A stretch of DNA of 40,763 nucleotides from Elysia marginata. Taxonomy: Eukaryota > Mollusca > Gastropoda > Plakobranchidae. Below, piece by piece: positions 25,901 to 35,900 of this stretch (positions are counted from its first letter, which is position 1; every line of letters begins with the position of its first letter). The notes beneath the pieces were generated by a model that was not told the DNA's origin, did not search any database, and was given only the letters and a program-made list of their open reading frames with translations. The position numbers and the translations under genes were made by a program. The stretch is from NCBI GenBank assembly GCA_019649035.1, contig BMAT01004027.1, positions 325,480 through 366,242 on the forward strand, read 5' to 3'.

Positions 25901-28900
25901 TACGCACATCTAAAATAGATAGGGTCTTATTTTTGGCATAGCCTCAGTAGATGAATTGTCTGAAGTTAGGCCACATTACATACACAGAAACATCAAACAT
26001 AATCTGGGAGTTATGACTGAGTCTAGATTTTAGTCTAGAGCCAGGACCTTGAACAAATGTATCTAGTTCATGATAGTATTATGCCTAGATATTAGCTTGG
26101 TCTCCTCAACCAATTCAGTTTTCAAGCTCTGCTGAGAAGCTGCACTCTAATATAGACAGTGATATCTAGATCTAGCATTAAGCCCCCATAGCTGTGTGTT
26201 GAATGGACTTAGATCTTGACTTTAAAATCGTCAGAAGTGTGGGTGTTTTGGTATGACTTGTTTGATAAAGAGTAATTATGTTTAATTGAACCTTTGAAGC
26301 TAATACAGTCTTTTAGTAATATTGAACAAAAGAAAAATTAAAATCTCTTACACTGATTTAAATTAGACAAAGACTTGTGATTTTCTATCACTTAAATGGT
26401 AAGAGAAAAGTTTGCTCTAAATCTAGTTCTAAATCAAACCCTTCATGCACCTGGTGTTCTTAGAACTTCATGAAAATCTTTTTATGGAGGCTTTGCCCCC
26501 ACAACACCAGCAACTGTAATTGAAAATACTGCCTACATTTGAGTCCAAAAAAGAATAAATGTTTTCTTATAAGTATTGTAAATAGACTCCAGAAAATATG
26601 CTTTTTTGCCCATTTGGTAGATTTCTGGTGATATGTACGTATTTTCTTGAGGAGTTCCTAATTTTTACTTTAAGAGTACCTCATTTTGGCATTTTCAAGT
26701 AATCAGGCCTGCTTTGCTAAGTAACTCTCACATGTTTTCTTCACATCAGTAGGTCTTAATGTGCCAGAACCAGATGATCTGGTCTAGTCAACAAGAAATT
26801 TATAAATTATTTTCACCTGATTGAAAGATATTGGAGTGTGCTAAAATGGAGCAAACATTCATTCAAGCAATAGACAGATGCTGAAAAGTCAAAAAACTTT
26901 CATTTTCTGGAAACATTTTGCTAAACTCAAATCTTTTCTCACAAATTTGAAAATAGTTGAGATAAAGGCTCCAAATACTTTTTGAGACCATCAAAACTGC
27001 TGTTAAATACTTTACTTGGTCTCTGTTGATTTTCTAGTATTGTCAATGGAAATTAGCGCCCTCATGCTATATGACTCATGAGCTTCTATGATCACCACTC
27101 TGTAGATATAGTGATAGGCCTGGACTTTTTAAGTGTTTAGAGAATAGTTTGCCATAGATTTGTGTCAAAAAGGAAAGGCATGCCATGTCAAAAAGGAAAT
27201 GAAAGCATTTAAAATCAGCTTTACTTACTGTCTCTGATAATTGTTACGTATTATTTTCAAAATTTGCAAACACAAGGCTACTTTTATTGGACATGTGATA
27301 CAAGGGGAAAGACTGGAACATCCAATGACAACAGGAAAACTCAATGGAAAACGGTAGATAAGATGATAAATGGACTGACAAATTGGCTTGGCACGGGGAT
27401 GGCAATGGAGACATTGGGAGCAGTGAGGGATCAAGAAGTGTGGCAGGACATAACTGTCAATGCTTTAGTGCATGGCACTTGATGATAATAAGGTATTGTG
27501 TAATTATTTTTTTTATGTTTGTCTCTTCCTGTTCAGAGAGGGCCCTTAGTCGAGATTCGTTTGAATCATCAGAGAGTGATGAGCTTATCCACCAAAGGTG
27601 TGTCGTTGGAAGTGCTGGGTCCCCGGTGTCTCATTCTAGGGGTTTACACAACTACAGGCCTAGAAGGGCGCTCATTAACCCTTTTGCCCCGTCACGCCTC
27701 CAGTTTAAGATGACAAGCAACAGACGGCGCTGGGTGCATGCCTTTCCAGTTGGTAGGTGTTTAACATTGGTCATCACACACTGGTGCAAGTTTTTTTTAT
27801 ATTTTGCAGGAACTACAATTTCTTAAGGGCTCTCTTGCATTTTTTCTTCAAGCTCAAAAACAGGAAAAATTCTTTTTTTTAAATGAAGGCTTCAAAAAGA
27901 TAAAGATAACCAAAGTTTACAGACCTGTAACTTTGATGACACTGTCTGAAACTTTTAATATTTTTTTTTTATTTTTGTTGCCCCCAAAGCCTTCCAGGTA
28001 TGCCTGAAATTCATACATGAAGACCTAGTTATTTATATTTTTCCTCTTTGCGCATTTTGTCAAAAAGTTCAATTTTGAATTTTTGGGAGGCTTTGTTACA
28101 GGTATGAATCTAGATTTAAGCTTTAATGCTGGCTATGTATTTTCATTTATAGATTCAGGTACAGATCATTGTATCTTCTGTACCAAACCAATCGGAGAAC
28201 ATGAAATAGGGATTTTTGTGAAATCAGGAAGTACTTAAAAGAACAGGATATATTATATATAAAGTCATTGCCAAATCAGGAATATTACTTGGTAAATCAG
28301 GGAAAAAATTTCAGGTATCATCAAAATGAAGTGTTGGCGGCCAACTATTTGCTATATTTACGCATGAAAAGTGTATTGTTTACATGAATATGAATGAAAT
28401 GTCTTGCAACCAGTCTAAATGAGTCTTAAGTCGAAATTGTAAGGTGGTCAGATGTTAGTATCATAGAAAAGCTTATTTTCTCTACTTTCAAATACAACAA
28501 ACAGAAAAGCTCTTCCATGCATCTGCATAAAGTTATGGCCATTTGAAGTCGGCAGGGTTGGGGCTTGTGAAGTTTTAAAAAGGGGAGAAAACAGCATTTA
28601 AGGTTTAGACGGCTATAAAGGTATTGAAGCCTTCGCAATCATACCACTTAAAATTAAACACCTAAAAATGAAATTTGAACATCAATTAAGTGTGAAAACT
28701 GTTTAGAAATGGTTTTAGCATCAATATCGAACATAAAAAATTTTGACTTCTGAACACCCACTAAACTTGAAAAGCCTATATCTCCAAACTGAGCTTTCCG
28801 ACTTACGACTCATAGGGACAGAATGCGAGACAAATGATACACAGGTGGTCCATAAACAGCTGTTTTGGGCTTAGGTGACATTAAATGAGAGAGCTTAAGT

Positions 28901-29906
28901 TTGTTTGGACATGTAATCTAGGAGATGCATGATAGGCACCAGACATGGTGCAAAACTTATGGTCATCAGAAAAGGGTGTGACTTTCGTTTGTCTAGTAAG
29001 TTTGTTGCAGAGTGTAGGCCTATATATAGCTGGGACAGCCAGTGTGTGTGAAAGCTTTGCTTAAATCTGTACGTTTCATGATCAACTCCCAATTTAAACA
29101 ATAGCCAGCAAGAAAAGAGTTGATTTGTCTATTGACGCACTAGAAGAGCTGAAAGTGAGATACCATGAACAAGAACAATGAAATTTGCCAGACACTTTAG
29201 CATATCTAAGTCACAAGCTGAAGGAGTCAAATCTCATGTCCTACTGTTCTTCTCTCCTCCTCCTCCTCCTTCTTCTTCTTCTTCTTCTNNNNNNNNNNNN
29301 NNNNNNNNNNNNNNNNNNNNNNNNNNNNNNNNNNNNNNNNNNNNNNNNNNNNNNNNNNNNNNNNNNNCTCCTCCTTGGCCTCTTCTCCTTCTCCTCCTCC
29401 TTCTTCTTCATCTTCATCTTGTTATCCTCTGTCTGTCTGTCTGTCTCTTTCTCTCTCTCTTTCTCTCTCTCTTTGAGTCTCACTCTCTCTTTTTTCCCTG
29501 TCTGTCTCTCTCTGTCTCTTTCCCTGTCTGTTTCTCCCTGTCTATCTCTCTCTCTGTCTATCTCGCTCTGTCTCGCTCTTTCCATGTTTGTCTGTCTCTC
29601 TCTCTTTTGTGTGTCTTGCGCTCTCTCTGTACGTCTCTGTCTCACTCCCTCTTTCTCTATCTTCCTCTGTCTCGGTCCCTCTCTCTCTCTCTCTCACTCT
29701 CTCTCTGTCTGTCTCTCTCTCTCTCTATCTGTATGTGTCTTTCTCTGCCTCACTCTCTCTCTGCCTGTTTCGCTCTGTCTCTCTGTCTGTCTTTCTCTCT
29801 CTGTTTTACTCTTTGCCTACCTCTTTCTCTCTGTCTGGCTCTCTCTCTGTCTCTGCCTCACTCTCTATCTCTCTCTGTGTTTCGCTCTCTTTTCTCGGTG
29901 TCTCTG

Positions 29907-29966
<60 letters not shown>

Positions 29967-32900
29967 CAATGAGTTCCTCTTTTCATGATACCTGGAAAGT
30001 TGGAAAAACATGGTTTGTTGGCAAAGGAAGCCTTCTCCACTAATTTCCCCATTTAGGGGGTCCAACTGTGTTACAGAAAGTCAAACAGATATTTTGAGTT
30101 GTAAAGAGACAGCCTTGTGGAGTTATGTGCTGTAATGGTTTTTTATCTAGCTATTTCAGTGGATGTCTGAAACAATTCTATTGGGAATGCAGCATTCTTA
30201 AAAAGGTTGTGAAAATTTTCCTACTTTTTGTGTGTCAGCTTCTTACATCCTGTGATCAGTTATGTAAATGATATAGTACAAATAGTGTTAGATGGGCCAG
30301 TTTATTTTGAGATCTGATCGTCAGGACCTTGATCTTTAAGTTCTTTCAAATGATTCTCTCTGCTGCTTATGCATGCTTACATTATTCAGTTATTGCTGGT
30401 GTTTCAATTGCTCTACTTTTTCTGTGAACCAAAGAGAATTCATCTTTGAAACTTGACAGTGTGCCAGACAGTTTTCCCCATAACTAGAATTATCCATAGT
30501 GGTCATTAGATTGTGTAAAATAAAACTTCTCTTTGTTGAAACACACTGTTACGGTATGCTTCATGTTAACTTTTTTTCAATATAAGCCTTCTGTAAAAAG
30601 TCAAAGAACACTGTTGATCCTCCTATGCTTCACGTGAACTCATCAATTGACAATCTCAAAACTTGATAGCCAAGTTGGTTTTATTTCAAATATAAGAAAA
30701 AAAAATTTTTTAGAATAATATTTTTAGATTGTTTTGCAGTTTAGTTATGTGTTTTATCATTTACATAAATAATCTTAATGGGTATTCCATTCTCTGTTAT
30801 TTTTCAGACAAAAGTGGCAAGGCTATGCAGGCCAGACATGTCCATTCTGTGCAACCTTCAGGCAAAGAGAATGACTTCCCGTGGGCAACAAAGCCAAGGG
30901 TATAAGCTTCCACCATAGAACTTGGAGGATAACATTATCCAAAAAAAGAACACATTTTGAGCTTCATTGTCTGAGGAGAAATCTATTGACGGCAGTTGCA
31001 ATATTATAATCTTTTTTTTCTTTTCTCATGAAAAAGGAACTTTTTGGAAACATTACTTTATATTCTTGAAAAGAAATTTAACAATTTTCAAAAGATATTG
31101 AAATAAGTTAGAAAAGGTTTTGAGTAGTTCAAAGTTTTGTAAAACAGAAGAATGAAAAATTTTTTTTATTATTATAATGAAAATAATTTTCTAAGTCAGA
31201 TTTAAACAACCATTCAATGGTGTAGAGAAAATAATTTAAAACTAAACATTGCAAAAACTAAAGAACTGGTAATTGACTTTCAAAGGGGCGAGGTACCACC
31301 ACCCCCATTGATTATAGCAGGGGACACAGTTGAACAAGTTGATTCATTTAAATTCCTGGGCACCATTCTGTCTAGCACATTAAGCTGGGAATTAAATAGC
31401 AACAATATATACAAAAAGGCCAGACAGCGTATGTGCTTTTTAAGAAAACTTAGGTCTTTTAAGGTCAAAAAGTGACACTCATTAACTTTTACCGAGCCAT
31501 TGTGGAGAGCATCTCAACTCAATTGATTATTGTTTGGTTTGATAGAACAGCAGAAAAGGTCATTAACAAACTGAACTCAATTGTCATAAAAGCACAAAAG
31601 TTAATGGGTGTGACTCTGCCATCTCTTGAAAGTTTCTATGAAGAAAGATTGTCAGTCAGAACAGAAAAGATCTTGAAAGATGACACCCAACCAGCAAGGA
31701 AACATTTCAATTTTTTACCCCACAAGCAAAGACTAAGGGCGTTCAAAGGAAATAAACAATTAGTAAATAGCTTCTTTCCCCAAGCAGTAAAACATTTTAA
31801 TGGAACTAGAATTAAGAGATTGTTCTAATTGAATCTTTTGATTAAACAAAGGACACATTAGGATAAGGTGCTTCGTTGAGCGAGATGAGGGCATGCATTT
31901 CTGGTTTGCTGTGACACAAGAGAGAGGATGCTACACAGATAGAGGGAGAGATACATTTCATATCTTTATTACATGTATTAGTAACCTATAATAGTGTACT
32001 TTACTGTAATATTCATAATGTTTTGATCTGCCAGCCTGACGGAGCATTGCTTATTTTCAATACATGTACTAATATAACCTTGTATTGACTGAATAAACTT
32101 GAATTGAAATTGAATTTGATAATTAAGTAATTGCTTAAAAATATTGAGTGACTGTTTAAGTGCTTAAAAAACCCTCAAGTCCAAGCTCTTGTTTTTCTAA
32201 ATTAACCCTTTATTATCAATTATTGCTGTCTTTGCCCTCAGGGCCCAGTGATGGCCCTTGTGACCGGCAGCACAAAGAAGAACAAAACATTCATGGAGCA
32301 TCATGACCCAGACAACGATCTTGCCAGTCAAGGGTGAGAGAGTAGTATAATAAAGTTATCACAAACTTTTATGATTTGTCATAACCCTAGTTTTCCTGCT
32401 CCAAAAAAGCACGGGTTCACTGTTTTGTGAGTTTCTATTTTCATGGAAATGCTATTTTCTTTGTTATAAATGTGTAGTGGCCCAGAAAAACCCTATCAAA
32501 CCTCCCATTGAAAGATTTTCAGTTCTTGGCATTTTTTTATTCCTCACTTTTTTCTGAGCTTAATGAACATTGATCAAATATCTGAAGGAGAACCTGAAAT
32601 ATTGCTCTCCATAGCAAGAAAGCAAGAAACTGAGAACATGACTTTTTAAAAGTTTAGGGGTACTGGTTTACAAAATTCTAATATAAGAATATTAAGCAAT
32701 TATTTTTATGAAACACGGGCTTAAATGATGCAGAAATATTGTGTAAGTTTCAACTGAGCTAAAAACCTGAAAACTGGCTGAGCACACCCAGGCTACTTTT
32801 AAAAACATGTATCTTACTCTTATCCCTGGCGACTTTGACCAGGTTTTCCTGAGTCAACACACATTAAAAGTTTCCAAGTATATTAAGGGTTTTAATGTTG

Positions 32901-35900
32901 TGTATTTTTTTCATGGTCATCCTACTATCTTCCATTCTCTCTGGCCTCCACAGTAGTGAAAGTATGGGTGGATCTCCAGTGTCTCATGCCATGTCCATCA
33001 CTAAAAGAAACCTTCTAGACAATCAAAGCAGACAGCGTGAGTAAAAAGTTTGCTTTCTTTGTCCTAATTTGTCGCTTTGCCTATGCACTTTTTTTTAGAA
33101 CATCAAAACAGATATTATTATACAAAGGAATCCATTTAGAGCCATTACCTTTAAAGAAAATTTGTGTGTAAGACAACTCTGTTTGGCAGTCCAATTCCTT
33201 TATATTTTTGTAAATGTGAAAGTCAACTTTTGAGTAGAGTCAACACATTTCTTAGGTCCAGAGGTGTTGACTTCATCAGGATTCTACTAGTATGTATTTT
33301 AGTTCCTATTGAGTGGAAAGGAAAGTGAAAACCCTACTTAAAAAATTCAGGAGAGCTCCTTTGAGTTATTTTTAAACCTTTATTTTTAAGCTGTGATGAC
33401 AAGGAATTCCAGACCAGTCTTACTGTGTATCTAAAAACAGCTAAACCTGCAGTATGCTGGTGTTATGTGCGCAAAGGATTAGGCCTAATTCAGTGTTGAT
33501 ATTTCAAATACTAGTTAAATTTTAAATGGCCATGAATAATATGAATCTATTAATCATAAAAGTTTCAATGCAGAAGATTTATTTTGTTTTTGTTGTTCAC
33601 AGTTTTGTACTTGTTTTCATAATCAATACAAAGCATTATTTTACTGTTGAACCTTTTTTGTATTTGAAGAAGTCACATTTGAGGCGTTTTTCAAGTACTG
33701 GATTGTTTGGCACAGCAAACTTTTTTTTGTTTTTATTTTTATTATTATAGCTAATACATAATTTAGCTTTTGGTTATGTTTTTGTTTGCTTCATCATCAT
33801 TATCATCGTCTTTCTCATCCCTGGACAGAACATAGAGGATGAACAAAGGCTTTTCATCTATCTCGAACCTGGCCACTCTTTTTAAAATTATAATATACCT
33901 GTCCACTTTTTTTCTGTAGCCTCTTCTATAAAACCTGTAGCCCAATGCCCTCCTTGTAGTACTAGTGTCTGGCTCTCTGAGTTTATTACGAATCCACCGC
34001 CAATTTCTCCTCTACTTTGCCATTGTCCAATTTTTTTTATTTTTGATGTTCAATATTTGCAAAATACTAATTCCCATAGGGAGTGGTAAACGTCAAAGTC
34101 GTGGCACAAACCTGCATTTTGGAGGCAACAAAGCTCATGCAATTTTTGGATCAGCTAAGACGGGGTCAGAGCAAAATTGGTCACCAGACATGAACACAGG
34201 TAAACTGTACTGTTGTCTTTTGCTTTGAGAGCTGAGGTAATGTAGAGAAAAATGCATTGAGTGAAGAAGTTAAGAAAAAACTGTTTTTATCGGTTTGAAC
34301 GGGAGAGAAATTTGCAAAGATTATATTCTGAAATGTAGCAGCTATTACTATTGAAAAAAATTTATTTCAATGAAAAAGTGGCAGCACACAGGTGTCAATT
34401 GGAAATGCACTAAGCTGAAATCACGATTTTAAAAGAAGCATAAGAATTTTTTCTCCACTACCAGAGTACAAGCTTACTGTTTGTTTTTTTTTAATGTTAA
34501 TATCCAACTCTTATTTTTGTAAATATTTGCTTTTACCTTTTCCAATATCATAAGTTTGTCCATGATTATGGGCAGATTGATAAATTTTTGCCTTATGTGG
34601 TGGATAAGGAAGTCAGAAAAACTTTGTGGTGGAGGGGGGAGTTTTTAGTTTCACTACTTGTTGTCCCGTTGTAATGTTGTGCTAACAAATGTCAACATAT
34701 ACTTCTTTATGCAAATTATGATTGTATTCTGTCAGTGTTGAAATTCGTCCTAACTGTTGTTTTCCAATTTGCTTTTTTTTTCTGAACCTTTTTACTTTTT
34801 TTACCCAACTGCTGAGACTTGTGGCTTTTGAGATGTTCATACTTGTTCTAGTTATAGTCCAATGTCATTGAGGGTTTTTTTTTTGTATTGTGTAGGCTGA
34901 AAAAGTATTATTATTGTATATTATTCAAGATTTGATAGCTAAACCTAACTAAATTTGTCTGGCATTCTATCAAAATGAGTTTTAAGTCGCAAGCCCTAGT
35001 TTTGAGATATAGGCTTTCAAAGTTAAGTGTGTGTTCAGAGGTCCATTTTTTTATATAGATATTGATACTAAAACCATTTCTGAGCAGTTTCCACACCTGG
35101 TTCATGCTGAAATTCCATGTTTTGTGTGTTTAATTTTAATAGGTATGGTTGTAAAGGACTTTACACCTTCATAGTTGCGTGAACTTTAATACGCAAATTT
35201 TGCAAGTCTTAAGCCTGTCAACTTTAAACAGCTATATACGGGCTGTTCTGTGTTTTGTATTTGAAAGTTGAGAAAACAAGCTATTCTGTGATTTCAATAT
35301 CTTACTACTTTTTAATTTTGTCTTAAGACTCATTTTGACTGGTTGCAAAACATGCAACATATGGGAATTGGATATTTCAATCATTGTCAAAAAAAAATTC
35401 TTTTAGAAGAAGTGTTTTTTAAAACGACAAAGCAGATTAATTACATTTGAAATTTAGCATTTTTTGACAGGACTAATGTGCAAGAAACTCCTGTCTATAA
35501 TTTTTTAAGATAGTATCAGAGCACAACTTAAAAGCATGTAGGGAACGATTTTTATGGACTGATATTGGAGACATGATCTATTAAATAAGAACCTTTCATA
35601 GCAAATTTTTGTCTCTACTTCATTTTAGAAAAAAAACAAGTATTTAACTGTTGTCTGCAAAACAGTCTATAAAGATCACTAAAAACAAGATATTTAATTT
35701 CTGAGGTTTGTCTTTAGTTTCTGTTTTTTAAACACTTGTTTGGTGAAGGACTTGTTCAATATTTTTTTAGAGCATATCCTATGTAATCGATTCCTCTCCT
35801 GCATTTATTTCTCCTTTGTAAAAAAAATCCTCATGTTAGTGCTCGCTACTGATATAGATTTTAGGCACTTTTCTGTTTTGGTTTTTTTCTCCACAATTTA

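Noticed and set aside
27383..27826. 147-codon open frame taken as a stand-alone gene
   Set aside because: It joins LINE tail sequence to DEPDC5 exon 19 across the splice acceptor; only 27537-27752 is genuine coding sequence.
29178..30043. Long Ser/Leu-rich (+) and Arg/Glu-rich (-) open frames
   Set aside because: They are produced by the CT-rich array and read through the N gap; there is no independent support for a protein.
31472..31828. 118-codon open frame as a host gene
   Set aside because: Its motifs are those of a LINE reverse transcriptase C-terminus, and it continues the upstream RT frame after a single shift.
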